From positions 120,622,715-120,686,714 of the forward strand of contig CM061066.1 of assembly GCA_030762895.1 (NCBI GenBank): a stretch of DNA of 64,000 nucleotides, written 5' to 3'. This DNA is from Sophora flavescens (lineage: Eukaryota > Streptophyta > Magnoliopsida > Fabales > Fabaceae). This document shows positions 32,671 through 46,600 of the stretch, one piece after another (the stretch's first letter is position 1; every line of letters starts with the position of its first letter). Position numbers and translations under genes: made by a program. Below the pieces are notes generated by a model. The model did not search any database, was not told where the DNA came from, and was given only the letters and a program-made list of their open reading frames with translations.

Positions 32671-33697
32671 AATCACGCGTTAGTGCCAATTAGCAAAGGT
32701 ATAGTTCTTCCTTTTCTTAGTTTCTTTTTCTTGTTGTGAATCGGGAACTAATTGGTTAACCTTTTTGTGTTGACCAAGGCTTGGAAACATTCGTCGACCC
32801 GTTCGAGGGAACCAGTTTAGGATCTTCGTCAGTTTAACGGGAATTCTTCATATCAGGTATGGGGAGAAGGAATAGCATGAATATGTAGGCTTGGGGGTAA
32901 CATAAGACGAAGGGTTCCCATAACCCTTTCCTTTGATAACATGTCTATATGCCTTTATGCCTGTTTGCTATATGATGTTTAACTGTTTACAATGTTAATG
33001 ATTGGCATGACTGTTATTATTGATTGACGTTGTCTATTATGAACATGTTAATGTGATGATGCCATGATTGAGTGTTTTATCATAATTATGATATTGTGTT
33101 GTATTGGTTGTTGTTTGACGTTGTGACGCGTTAATGTTAAATGTTAAATCTGTTAATAATGTTAAGGGAGGTTGTTCCCCTTGTTCATAAATCAGAACGA
33201 TAGTAATGAGTGAGGATTATGCCAATGGTTTAGTCAAGAGCAATAAGGATTGATTTATGAGAGATTAGGGACAATTAAATGAATTGAGACTAAAGGATTA
33301 ATTCCCCTTTTATAAGACATGAATATTTAATTAAGATTAATGGAACTGATGATCAATGGATTAGTAGAACCCATTAGGATTGAATCTGGAACTGCCCCAA
33401 GAAATTGGCAAAGGGTCTGCGACCCTTCTGCCCAGTACAGTATGGCCCTTCTCCATTGAGCACGACGGTGCTTAACAGGGAGCACGCCCGTGCTCCCATT
33501 CGAATCCAGAAACTGGGCGCTCTTTTAAGTATGCCCGTGCCGTGCTGAGGGTGAGCACGCTCGTGCTCACCTGTCCAGAACAGAAAACAGAACAGGCGCA
33601 AAATGCTGAGTGAGGGGTGTTTGACCCCAAAGGCTTTAAAAGACTTAATCAAATACCAAAGAAACATGAAGACCAAAGACAAGTGATATAATTGATG

Positions 33698-33880
33698 TAC
33701 CTTGGTAGTTTAGTGGCCAAGGGGACCTTGATGCATGATGGTCAAGGTGGTAATCTCTAGTGCTTAATGACTACAGTGTTAATGATGATATGGTACCTTG
33801 GTAGCATAGTGGCCAAGGGGGCCTTGATGCTTGATGGTCAAGGTGGTAATCTCCAGCGCAGAACGACTAGAGTGTTTAAT
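33698..33880 (+). repeat. Two-copy ~100-bp tandem repeat in the solo LTR
   Basis: ACCTTGGTAGTTTAGTGGCC at 33699 recurs as ACCTTGGTAGCATAGTGGCC near 33793, each followed by GATGGTCAAGGTGGTAATCT. Although tRNA-like at first glance, no cloverleaf can be made. Confidence 0.75.
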
Positions 33881-34769
33881 TAATGAATACGAAAGATAAC
33901 GATAAATTGATGGTGTTAAAACTTGGGTAGCCTATGGGCCCAAGCGGAGTTGGTGGTTGTGTTTGTGTGTTTTGTTGAGCATGCATTCACGCATTGGAGA
34001 TGTTAGTGGAGGATGTTCAACATAGGGGAGGTCGTCCGAGAGTAAGGCGATCTGGCCATCCGCGGCGATTAAAGTGAATCATGTACAACCGTGGTGGCGC
34101 ATCCGAGAGTAAGGTGCATCGGCTATCCTAGGGGTCCACCTAAGGTTTGGTGGATTGCCCCGACGTTGGTGCTTATTGGCCAATGTGGAAATGCAACTCT
34201 AAAGTTGACTTCTTGAGATAGATGGATCCAAGTGCATAACGGACCAGTGGAGCAGAGTTGCATTGCATAGCATACACGTTTATATTATGATGTTGATGTG
34301 TTATACTGTTGTTGATATAACATGATTGTTTGATGTACACTCATCTTGCTAACTACTTCCTTGCCATTATATTCGTATACATGTTTCTTACTCCCTGTCT
34401 CTATGTTTCTTGTTGTGGCATGTATCTTTTATGCATAGGACGGCGAGCAGCCAATTGAGGAGTGACTCTGAGGAGCCGTGACTCGTAGTTATGATTTCTA
34501 GGTTTCAGTAGTTGTTTAGTTAGTTGTTTTCAGTTGTATCCGAGGATTTATTACGGATTGGTTATACTAGCTCTGTAATGTGACATCGTGGTTGAGTTTC
34601 CTTTAATGTTATGTTATGTTTTATTTTTCCGCGTGTTGAGACATGACACAATGTGGTGTTCTCTACCCGTTGTTTGGTTTTTAATTCTCAATAAATGATG
34701 CATGTTTATTTTACTTATCCTATCTTTTAATGATTTATATGTATGCAGGGTAGAGGGTGTCACATAAAA

Positions 34770-35458
34770 CAACACCAAAAATTCTCTTTTTGAAATTCGG
34801 CCTCTCTCTAGAATCCAGCAAGAGAACCCACATTCTAACAAGATAATATGGTTTCCAGACACTAATAGTGGAAGTCTATCACCGTTAGAGCAAATCTAAC
34901 GGAAATGGTTGACTTAATATAACGGACAACATAAATGACTAAATCGGAGTGAAGATTAAAAAGGACATAACTTACGTACAATTTCATAGTTACATTAGCT
35001 GTTATTTTTCAATGACAATAGGACATGCATAACAGCTCTTACATATGTTATTTTTTCATTGATGACTTCAATGACTTTCTATACGAGCTTGAATATTTCT
35101 AACTATCTTCTAATTTTTTCAAAGTCCTATCCATATCATTTTATAAATATAAATCCTAATAAATAATAAAATAGACAAAATTTGGTAAAGAAAAGATTAT
35201 TTGTATTTAAAAAATAAAAATGAAAACTTATTATGAATGTTTATACATGTATAATATATACATTAAATTTGTTTTGAAAAAATATATACATTAAAACTTA
35301 AATGGTAATATGTAATATATTTAAATTTTCTTAAAATATACTTAGCCAAAATAATTTCATAAAATATTTGTATATAAGCGACACATAACTCATTAATAAA
35401 GGATAAGATTTATATTATACTATGTAATGTAACGTAATATCCTTTTAAAATAATTTTA
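34770..35458. other. AT-rich spacer, no feature seen
   Basis: No long ORF with protein-like composition, element end or repeat is recognised between the solo LTR and the MITE at 35459. Confidence 0.5.
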
Positions 35459-35956
35459 GAGTAAAGATCCAAATTGGTCCCTGAAAAATTTAGAGAACCC
35501 ATTTTTGGTCCCTGAAAAAATAAATTATTCATTTAGTCCCTCAAATTTACAAATACGGGACACTTTAGTCCATCCTTCCACTTCCAACATCCGTTTACTT
35601 GTCTTTGTGTCCCGTTAACCAACCTGCTTAATTTGTTAGTGGTTCTGTATAGCCTATGAAAATTTTCCATAGTGAATAACGAATAAAAAATGAAAAACAT
35701 GCACAATTTTCAAGTATTAATGTTTTAAAATTTTGCACCTTTTTTTCATTTTTGTTCTTTTTTTTCACGATGAAAATTTATTATAGGCCACATAGAACCA
35801 CTGATGAGTCATAGACAAGTAAACGGACATTGAAAGTGGAAGATGGACTAATATGTCCGGTTTTTATTAATTTGATAGACTAAATGAGTAATTTATCTTT
35901 TTTCAGGAACAAAAAATGGATCTCTAAATTTTCCGGGGACTGATTTTGGTTTACTC
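35459..35956. mobile_element. MITE-like element with GAGTAAA termini and GGTCCCTGAAAAA arms
   Basis: The inverted ends GAGTAAAGATCC and GGTTTACTC, and long inverted arms (GGTCCCTGAAAAATTTAGAG against the reverse on the right), are flanked by ATAATTTTA (35450-35458) and GTAATTTTA (35957-35965), 8 of 9 matching. The 9-bp duplication suggests a Mutator-type MITE. It ends ~100 bases before the probable first exon of the 65K gene. Confidence 0.65.
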
Positions 35957-36049
35957 GTAATTTTATTAAAAAAAAACCAAAATGGCAAATTTATCTCAAA
36001 ATTCTCCCAAAAAATTTGTTCTACATCTCTCTTTGTAATGCAAAAACAT

Positions 36050-36200
36050 TTTCTTCTCCCACCTCTCCTTCAAGTGCCACTTGCACAGTCCTGAAGGTGA
36101 CCGACCACGGCGGAAGACGCTACGGCTGAAGACCGCGAGCCACCCTGGCAAACGCCGCCGCATTCAGATAGGTTGTTGGGCAGCCCTCCTTTCAAGGCAA
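36050..36200 (+). promoter_or_regulatory. Probable 5' untranslated exon of the U11/U12-65K gene
   Basis: A GC-richer block (e.g. GACCACGGCGGAAGACGC) lies in AT-rich DNA, followed by a pyrimidine-rich stretch. A donor would lie near 36195-36200 and the acceptor near 37434 (GGAAACAG), giving a ~1.2-kb leader intron, a common arrangement in plants. No convincing TATA box was found. Splice positions are guesses that transcript data would settle. Confidence 0.4.
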
Positions 36201-37464
36201 GTTTCCCTTTTCTCTACCCAACCTCTCAACTTTTTATTCTCCTTCTATGTTTCTCCATGAACCCAACTTCTAAGTTTTCACCTTCTTCTCTGATTATTGG
36301 ATGCATCCAATCTTGTTCTTTTATTTATGCCTAACACCTCTCTGTATATATATATTTTTCTGGACTCTAAAAGTAGGGGACATTTGATTATTTTTTTAGA
36401 CTGTATTAAGGAATGCTGTGAATTATGTACATTTGATTTTGCTTGTGAGGTGCTTGATAAAAAGCCTGAATAGTGAATTGAGCCATTAAACCTTGGGGAG
36501 TCTGTGTAAATTTATCAGATGCCCAAGGAAAAGGAGATCCAGCTGTTATGCTGACTTGGAATGGTATAACTGATGATTGATGCTTGGGAACTCATATATA
36601 GAGAAATAATTTATTTATTTATGATGGACCATTTCAAAAGCTGAATGTTGTAGCTAGACATTTGATCTTGTTACCAGTGAACCTTAACTTACCCATACTA
36701 TTAAGTATTAACTGAGAATAAAACTAATTTATAATAATTGCACTTGATTCTTTCTTTGTATGGTTTATTCCTTGCCGTTCTTTTCTGTTTTACGGGATTG
36801 AAGCAAAATAAGGATGAAGACTAAAATTTAAGCCAAAATTTAGATAATGAAATGTGGGTGACTTGTAGTGATAAAGTAGAAAGATCAATGGGACACATTG
36901 ATGAAACTGGGACTTCATTTTGAAGGTTTCAAAAGATTTTTTACAGAAATAAAATTGAACCTTGGACTTTTAATTCATCTCTAGACTCTATATACCTTGC
37001 TGGACCTTATATATGAATGATGGTGGTCTTTCCTATAGGATGATGACCAGGTGGTAGCAACATGGTTCTACAAAATATTGTTGTGAATCTTTATTATGGA
37101 TATACATATGACTCTACCGATTTTACGTGCTAATTAACTTTGTTGTTTACTATGGTGTTAACAGTTAATGGTCTTTAATTCTAAATTGTCTATTTACACT
37201 TTTTGTTAACTAATTGTTGTTTTAAATTTTTATTTTATAAAATTATTATTGAATATTGATCAATGAGGAGTGTGAATAGTCAATAAAGAGTGTCAATAGC
37301 TTTACTGTCAATGCAAAATATAACATCCTTATTTGAGAATTTTAGTTTTACCGATAAATGTGTTATTTTTTTGGTAACCCTTTTGTGCTCAGATCCTTCT
37401 AATTTCTTATCAGTTCTTATGATATTGGAAACAGAAAGTGCAAAGTAGCAATTGTTGATATTTC

Positions 37465-40400
37465 ATGACTGGCAATCCATCTCATTATGCTTTTGTCAGT
37501 GCCCACAACATGAATCAATTTGGATTTCAAGGCATAGAGGCGGCAGAGTCAAAGCCTTCAGCAGTTGTGGATTCACCGGTCACCCTTTTAATTAAGCACC
37601 TTCCCGAAGCCATTCCTCATGACACCCTTTTTCGACTCTTATCCCATTACGGTGCTTCCTCTGTTCGTCCTTGCTCTAGTGGAAGGTCTTTGTTCTACCC
37701 TTTTTGGTTTTGATTATTTAGGGAGAAAAATAGTTTTTTAATTTTTTTTTCATACGCTCTGTGTGTGAGTTTTTTTTTTGTAAGCTCTTTTGAATACAAA
37801 CTAACCAAATCCAAATACACATTTAAGTGCAAGTGACGATTTGAATTCCCCAAATTATATCTTTTTACAATTTGAGTAAGATCACTTACTGGCCAATAAG
37901 CATGTAAATCTTGGCACTTTTCGACCTGCCCTTTTCTGGGTTATTCACATTGATATGCATCAATGAGTTTTAAACCCTTCATGTCACCATCTATCTGTTC
38001 TTGTTAAAGCTTTAAGGAGGTTCTGTCAGACTTGAAGAACCTAGGTATCTGATGATGCTTGTTAGATGTTTTGATAAAATATTAGTAATTTGTGGATATT
38101 GTTATTGACAAGTGACTCAAACATAAGAGAGGGCTCATGATGTGAAAAAAATCCTTTTTACGTGCATTGTTTAAGTTTTAACTATAATTTTCCTGATCAT
38201 ACCAGTTTTTTTTTTTTGGTTGGGAATAAGAATAATTTGTATTTCATCTCTACCTATATATTTTATTAACTTCATTACGCACTGGCTTATGTCTCACTGT
38301 TAACGTACTTGATTCAAGTCCGTTGCGGTGCTTTCAAGTCACTCATAAATATTCTTTATTCAATGGCATGGAAGATTTACTGGCATTTGGCCAATGTATA
38401 TTGTTTGTTCCAATTTTTTTTCGGTGTTCATGAATATTGACAAATGATGCATAAATCATAATTGCTTGATCTAATGCAGGTTGAGAAATTGTGCTTTTGT
38501 GGATTTCAAAAATGATATTCTGGCATCTCAAGCACAGCGTCAACTAAATGGGTATTACTTTTTGAATCATTTTTTTCTGTTTTGGATTTAAAATACTGAA
38601 ATAAATTGATTGCATATTTAAGTTATGGCCTCGTTAACAATAATCTTGTTTGGCTTTATTTAGAAGTAATCTATTATGATATCCGTTGATTCCTAATTTT
38701 ACATTATAAAGAAAATAAATACCAATGAATTCATTATAGATTGAGGATAAAAATCGGAAAGTTGTTTAGAAACTAAATGCTTTGTATGATTGTTTCTTTG
38801 TTTTCTTGGGGTTGGTCAGGTTGAGATTTCTTGGTAAAGTCCTGTCAGCAGAGAGAGCTAGTAACCCAACTGAGACTGGTGAAAAAAGCACTGGAGCTCA
38901 ACTGGGAAATGACTCAAAAACATCAGTGGCGAAGAATGCAAATGTAACCAAACCTAATGATGGAGATATGAAATCAGGAGGCCTCCCTATTCCTGAGCCA
39001 ATTGCTGAAAGACTTGGTGTTGACTATCCATTTCCTCCTCACCTTGAGTATGCTACTTCTTCGCACTTTGCAGTCTTTTGTATTTGTTGCTTCATTGCAA
39101 TAGGATGCTAAAGGGTAACCATCTGGTGCACAAATATACCAGATAATTTAACAAAATGAAATGAAAAATTAATTAATTAATTAAAGAAAGTCACTGTAAA
39201 TTCATAAAGGAATAGACTTCAAAATAGTTTTTATTATATATATATACAACAGTAACTTTAAACACTTCTCCCCATCTACATCATTTATTTTATTTATTTA
39301 TTTATTTTTTGGTTGAAATCATTTATTTTATTTTAATCTAACGTCTGTGATGAAGTCTAATTATTCCCTCCTTTGCTGACTTCCAATCTTCTGCCTGTGC
39401 CTTCTTCCAATTCCTCTTTTTGTTGCACGGCACACCTTCACGCGAACTTATAAGAGCCATAGACCCACCGTTGTCTAGTTGTTGTTGCCATCCAGTCGGC
39501 ATCACAACCATCCATAGATGCTACTGTTCATACAATTACAGACCTATGATGCATTTTGTGATTTAGTTCTGCAAAATCAGTGGATATAATCAATGAAGTG
39601 AGAATTTTGGACCTATGATGAAATTTGTGATTTAATTCTCCAAAACTCAGAATCGAAAAAATCCGTGAATGCCCAATAGGTGAAGTGATAAACCAGAAGA
39701 TGCTTCACGATTGTGGCTAGCAAAAATGGTAAAATGCTTTTCAACTTTCAATTATGGCAGTGAGAAAAAATCAGAAGATGCTTCAACGGTTGCGGTGAGC
39801 AAAATCAGTGAGGGGAGATAATTAACAATGTTCTGTTCACGCTGCATCAGGGTTGGAAAGGGGAGATAATTAGACTTGATCACAGTCGTTAGATTAAAAT
39901 GAAATAAATGGTGTAGATGGGGAGCAAGTGTAACTTACTCTTGGAGTAACTTTGATCCCCGCCATATATATATATATATATAGTGGAGATTGAGGGGAAG
40001 AATCTTGGATCAAATTAAAAGAAGTACTCTTGAGTTTCGTGCAACTGATCTGCTGGTGTAAAAGTAAAATTCAGTTGGGCAATGTTCTGGTTAACCATTT
40101 TACTTGATGTCATTCTTCAAAGTAAGTATAAATTTCTTGAATAGAGAATGACTTTAAAGATTAAGCAGTCTGTAGTCTATATGTTCTCCCTCATTCTCGC
40201 TCCCTGTTATCTCTCCCTTAACACCTTGTTCTGTTTAAGTGTTTTCTTATTGCATGCAATTCAAGCGATGTATTAGGTGAAGGCGTGAAGCAGAATGTCA
40301 TTGCAATCTGCAATACTTTTCAATGTGTATATTTGTTCTTTTCATTCATTTATGATATCTAAAATTCTAGTGATTATTTCTGTCCATCTATTGCCTTGGT

Positions 40401-40578
40401 TGTTAATTTATTATGGAAACTTCAAATGATAACCATGGAAAGTTTTACCAAATGTTATTTCATTGGGCAGCTCTTACTGAATTGAGTTAATTTTTAGTTG
40501 CACGCTACGAAATAATTTGAATGTTAAATATGTATAATAATACTATAATGCATCCTAATTATTAATCATGGAAAGTAT

Positions 40579-40609
<31 letters not shown>

Positions 40610-43600
40610 GATAATTGGTTTTTGAAACTATCTTATCATTTTGTTTGGTCTACATATAGTGTAACGAAACTTTCTTATAGGTATGCTTACCCTCCACCAG
40701 ATGGAAATATACTGACCAACATTGTAAATGCTCTGATTGCTGTTCCCCGCTTTTACACTCAGGTATGCTACAGGTTTTTCCAGCACCTGTAGCATTTTCT
40801 GTGTGCTTATTTTATACTGACCCACCGTTAGTAATCGTATTGGTTTACCTCTCTAATCTAGGTTCTACACTTAATGAACAAAATGAACATTCCAGCTCCA
40901 TTTCGTATGGCACTTCCCACACCACCGTTACCTCCGGAGATACCAGCCCCACCCCCACCTCTGCCTCCAACTTCTGTTACTGTGAAGCCTCGATCTGCTG
41001 ATCTGTCCAGTGGTGAATCAGAGATGGAATCTTCAGATGAGGTCAGTGCTTCATAAGGATTATACCTCTGGAGCCTATGTTTGTTGTTTTATTGTTTACA
41101 TCCTTTGTATAACTGTAAGACAGATTGCCAAAATGCTTCAGAATTGGTATAAAGCATTTAATGTTTTGTTTTTCACCCATTTACAAATTAAATGCATATA
41201 CTTTTCTTTAATATTATATTTCATAGATAAATCCTTTTTATCACTACACAATGTGCTTAGGCTGCCCCCTCCCTGTTGTGCTTCAGTTTGGGCTTTTTGA
41301 CCAAACTGGGTTCCTTTTAGAAACTATTTACCAGTTTAGGGTTGTTCTGAAACTATTTACCAATGGGGGGTCGTTTTGAATATTTTATTATTTTTGGGTC
41401 TGACGGGTCAAAGGCGCCACTGCAGATGGCGCCTTTGAAGGCGCCACTGCAGTTGGCGCCTCTCGTTTCATAAAAAAAAAATTAAAGGGGAGGCGCCAAA
41501 GGCGTGGCGTCCTCCCCCCCGCCCGGCTAAAGAGCGCCATCAGAGTGGCGATCCCTTTTCTCTTTTTTTTTTTTTTTTTATTTTTTTTTTTTTTTATTTT
41601 ATTTTGACTATTTTAAAAAGATAAAAAAATTATTTATAAAAAAACTCATTCACCAAATAATGAACTGAATTCACCAGATATTTGTACCCGATTCACCAGA
41701 TATTTACACATACTTAACCAAAGAAATTTATTTCTCAAAAAAACTCATTCACCAGATAATGAACTGAATTCACCAGATATTTATACCCGATTCACCAGAT
41801 ATTTGCACATACTTAACCAAAAAAATTATTTCTCAAAAAAACCATTCACCAGACAAAATGGGTTTAGAAACTATTTACCAGTTTAGATATCTAGTAAATG
41901 GGTTTTTTTGAGAAATAAATTTTTTTGGTTAAGTATGTGTAAATATCTGGTGAATCGGGTACAAATATTTGGTGAATTCAGTTCATTATCTGGTGAATGG
42001 GTTTTTTTTTGAAATAAATTTTTTTGGTTAAGTATGTGTAAATATCTGGTGAATCGGGTACAAATATCTGGTGAATTGAATTCACCCGATGTTGGTACCC
42101 GATTCACCAGATATTTACACATACTTAACCAAAAAAATTTATTTGACTTTTTTAAAAAAATAAAATTTTATTTCTAAAAAACCCATTCAATGAGATAATG
42201 AATCAATTCACCAGATATTTGTACATGATTCACCAGATATTTGCACATACTTAACCAAAAAAATTATTTCTCAAAAAAACCTATTCACCAGATAATGAAC
42301 TGAATTCACCAGCACTTTTTTTTTTTAAAATTTTGACTGTTTTAAAAAAATAAAAATTTTAATTCTAAAAAAACCCATTCACCAGATAATGAATTGAATT
42401 CACCAGATATTTGTACAGGATTCACCAGATATTTGCACATACTTAACCAAAAAAATTATTTCTCAAAAAAACCATTCACCAGATAATGAACTGAATTCAC
42501 CAGATATTTGTACCCGATTCACCAAATATTTACAAATACTTAACTAAAAAAAATTTTTCTCAAAAAAACTCATTCACCTTAAAAGCTGAAACAATGAAGA
42601 ACAAGCATCACCTCCTTGAGAATTGAGGCATTGTTATGAATGAGAAAGGAGGCAACTTTACATGTGAGAGAGTAGGAAGTAGAAATGGGTAGGAGTGAGT
42701 GAGAGTATATATATACGTATAACTTAGGAAGAGGGGTTTTCTTTTCTATTTCTTTCTAATTTTAATAAATAAATTTTATTCATTGGACATGGTCAACTCA
42801 TTAGTTTGCCAACAAGAAAAACAAGTGCATGCACATGCCAGGTTCACCTCCCCTTTTCTTTTTCTTTTTCTTTTTCTACACGTTCGTTCTGCTATCTTTC
42901 TTTTTCGGGTTTTTGACCAAACTGGGTTCCTTTTAAAAACTATTTACCAGTTTAGATATCTGGTGAATGAGTTTTTTTTGAGAAATAAATACAAGAGAAA
43001 CCAGGTACAAATTATTATTTCAAGAGGTCACTCTCATTATATTATATATAATACAAGAGAAACCGCGGTGTCTCCATAATCAGGTCAGGTATGTGCAAAT
43101 ATCTGGTGAATCCAGTTCATTATCTGGTGAATGAGTTTTTTTAGAAATAAAATTTTTATTTTTTTAAAAAAGTCAAATAAATTTTTTTGGTTAAGTATGT
43201 GTAAATATCCGGTGAATCGGGTACAAATATCTGATGAATTCAGTTCATTATCTGGTGGATGGGTTTTTTAGAAATAAATTTTTTAATTTCTTAAAAAAGT
43301 AAAATAAATTTTTTTATAAATAATTTTTTAACTTTTTAAAATAGTCAAAATAAAAAAAAATTAAAAAAAATAAAAAAAAAAAAGAGGAAAAGGGGCTGTC
43401 ACATTCTAAGAGCGCTCTGAAGAGCGCCATCAGAGCCGGGGTGGGGGGAGGACGCCACGGGCTTTGGAGACTCCCCTTTTAATTTTTTTTTTATGAAACA
43501 GTAGGCGCCAACTGCAGTGGCGCCTTCAAAGGCGCCATCTGCAGTGGCGCCTTTGATCCGTCAGACCCAAAAATAATAAAATATTCAAAACGACCCCCCA

Positions 43601-46600
43601 TTGGTAAATAGTTTCAGAACAACCCTAAACTGGTAAATAGTTTCTAAAAGGAACCCAGTTTGGTCAAAAAGCCTTCAGTTTGTGAAAATTCTTATTGAAA
43701 CAAAAATATTTTGTAAATGAATATCAAGCTCTAAAAATATGGTGCCAATAGGCGATTCTTTTTCCTTTCTTTTTCTTATCTTTTTAGAAAGTTTAATTAA
43801 TACAAGGTTTTTAGGAGGATGGAGCAAGAACAGAAAAGTCTAGACAAAAGCGTCCCAGGCACGAGAGCATTGTTGGCCCTGCCATTGATAAAGATGTGCC
43901 TCACGAGGCTGTTGGAGTAAAACCAGCTACCTTGGTCCCCAAAGAAATCCCGGTGATAAAGAAGAAGAACCCTGTCTTACAGGTAATTTCTTTCCAAGAG
44001 ATTGGTTGCAGGAGTGCATTAACATTGTTTTTAGCTTTTTATTTTTGTTTTGCTTGATGATTTTGCAGATAAAAATTGTTCCCAAAGCAACCCTGAGTGA
44101 ACATAAAGATGATGACACAAGACAAGAGTTACAAGAGCCAGAAAAAGATGTTCCAGATCCTAACCAATTTTTGACTCCAGAAGAACTAGAGAGAGGAAAG
44201 TTGCCTCCTGAGGAAATCTTATCTCTTCCAATGTTTAAGGTATGGAAATATCTATACACTTCCGGTGCTACATGCACAACAATTACTGAGCCTTATCCTA
44301 CCAGGTTTGGAAATGCTACATTCACAATGGAGACGATGTTAATTTCCTAATTTAGTATCTGCAGCTGGATCAAAAACAATTTTCATCAACCTCATAAAAT
44401 ATCCTAATTTGTTATATGCTCATAGCTTGTAACTTGGGACTAATAGTGGTAGTTACCAGCTGCTACTGTGCTGTTCTGTGTTGGTTTATAAATAAGAACA
44501 ATTTGTTCTAACTTCGAAAACTCTATACAACATGTTTTATCAAAGAAACACAATAGACCTGGCTTAAGGAATTTACCACATGTTTCTATTTTTTTTTTAT
44601 TTTGCATATTACATTGATGTTCTCTCACTGGATTTAATCTATATCACAATGCTCTATCCTGCATTTATCTTGTTTTTCTTCACCTTTGATGAGTAATATC
44701 TACCAAAATTTTCACAAGAATTTGAGTCTAATAGAAGCCTAATTGTAGTTAGATGTGGGCTGAAAACTTTAATATCTGATCAGATTAATAATTTCCTTTA
44801 GATATTACCTGAAAGCAAGGGTTGAAGCTCATGAATTTACACATTTACCTGGTTAAGTTTGCACTAGCATGGTTGAGCAAAGAAATAGAGATTATATGAT
44901 TTGGAATTTGGTTACTGTTAGGATCCAATTGCAAGGTATGGGACTTGAGTCCCACATCGAAAGTATGGGATTCCGATGTAGGGTTTATATGGCCTTGGGC
45001 TCTCCAACCACAATGACTAGCTTTTGTGATGTGGTTTTCACAAGGTTCGTATCAATTCGTATTAGAGCTTTCTGCCATGTCTCTCGGCTGCAAACGTGCT
45101 GTGCGGGTGGTGAAGCCGGCATTGCAGTATTCGCCCAGGTCTAGCCATAGGGCTAGTGCACAGCCAACCCGCGTGTGCGCCGAGGCTGTGGAGCATGGGA
45201 TGTTAGGATCCAATTGCAAAGTATGGGACTTGAGTCTCACATCGGAAGTATGGGGTTCCGGTGTGGTGTTTATATGGTCTTGGACTCTCCAACCACAACG
45301 GCTAGCTTTTGTGGTGTCGTGCTCCCAAGATTCATATCAGTTACATTCACAAACTCTCCTGCCTCTATTATGAAAACCCCTTTGTGATTTCAAGCTATGA
45401 AATAAATTTAGGAGTACTTTATCCCAGTCTTGATCACGTAGAAGCTCCCTGAACAAGGTTTTCTGTGACTATAAACTTGAGTTAGTTTCAAGCAAGAAAC
45501 TCTTACTGGCAAGTTAGCCTTTTACTTACTCCTAATTTGCATCACAGCACTTGGCCCTTGTCTAATTTTCTTTTTCATCAGTATTTACCGAGTTCTAGAT
45601 TATATGAGGTGATTAATCTAGTGGAACTTTTTCAGTACTATTCTTTAAATGCATCCGATGCATTGTATTGTCCAATGGTTCATAATTCCTGTTTCCTGGT
45701 ACATTTTTGTTTTTGGAATTGTGCATGATTTACTAGTTTGGAAATAATTGATGTTGTGAAAGCTTCTGTGGTGCAAAAATGTATGTTTATGAGACTTTTG
45801 TTTTTGAACTGATGGTTTGTGCAGAACTATACCGCTGGAAATCCTGCTCCTGTGTTGTATATTAAGAATTTGGCAAAAGATGTGATTGCGGATGATTTCT
45901 ATTTTATTTTTGGTGAGCCCTCGAGACTTTTAGTTTATCCAGGTTTTGTTAGAACTTTTCTCTTGCAATTTGAATGCTTAACTAGCCAAAAATCAAATTA
46001 TAAAGAATTCAACAAAAAAAATGAAATACTGAGATTTTCTTTTTATATAATTATTGTATGGATGTTGATCCAATAGTTTATCTTATCTTTCTTTTATTGC
46101 CACAGGGTCCTTGTTTGGAAGTATTGAGCCTGCCAAATCTGGTCTTCAAGTCAAACTGATGCAGGTAAGATCTTGATTATCTTTTTAACTGTATGCCAAT
46201 ATCAATTTTTGCTGTTGATGTTATGCAAAAAGAGATCCAAAGTAAATATTGGCTTGTTATAAGAATGTTCCAGTTAATGTCAACACACAGATGCTGATTA
46301 CTTGATCCTGAGTGCCGAGTCAACTAGCCAGTATTTACATCTCAATTAAAGTCTTGTAATAGCATAATTGCGAGCCTGAAATTAATGGCTAGTTCTGGAT
46401 TTCAGGAAGGAAGGATGAGGGGTCAAGCGTTCATAACATTCCCCTCAATTGAGCTGGCTCATCATGCTCTGGTATGTTTCTCACTGGAGACTGGTTTTCC
46501 ACTTTTTAATTGTTTGTTAAAAGAACTATCATGGTTTATTTAAGATGATTATGTTTTCAGGTCTTTATTCCCTTATTACAATCTCTTTTCTTCTTTTGTC

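Larger units (their letters stand above)
30215..34764 (+). mobile_element. Solo LTR (2.56 kb net) split by another solo LTR
   Basis: It starts TGCAACACCT, ends GGGTGTCACA, and is flanked by TAAAA on both sides (30210-30214, 34765-34769). It is interrupted at 30682-32670. It carries clusters of AGCACGNCCGTGCT palindromes (30320-30520, 33450-33580), a two-copy ~100-bp repeat (33698-33880) and a repeated GTCCGAGAGTAAGG segment (34027-34115). No coding domain is visible; a gypsy origin is likely from the size. Confidence 0.8.

Noticed and set aside
33698..33880. tRNA-like GGTAGTTTAGTGGCCAAGG sequence
   Set aside because: A-box-like text occurs twice in a tandem repeat of the solo LTR, but no paired arms or anticodon loop can be drawn.
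45026..45373. 115-codon and overlapping ORFs
   Set aside because: They run through the two TRIM LTRs and intron 7; no protein features.
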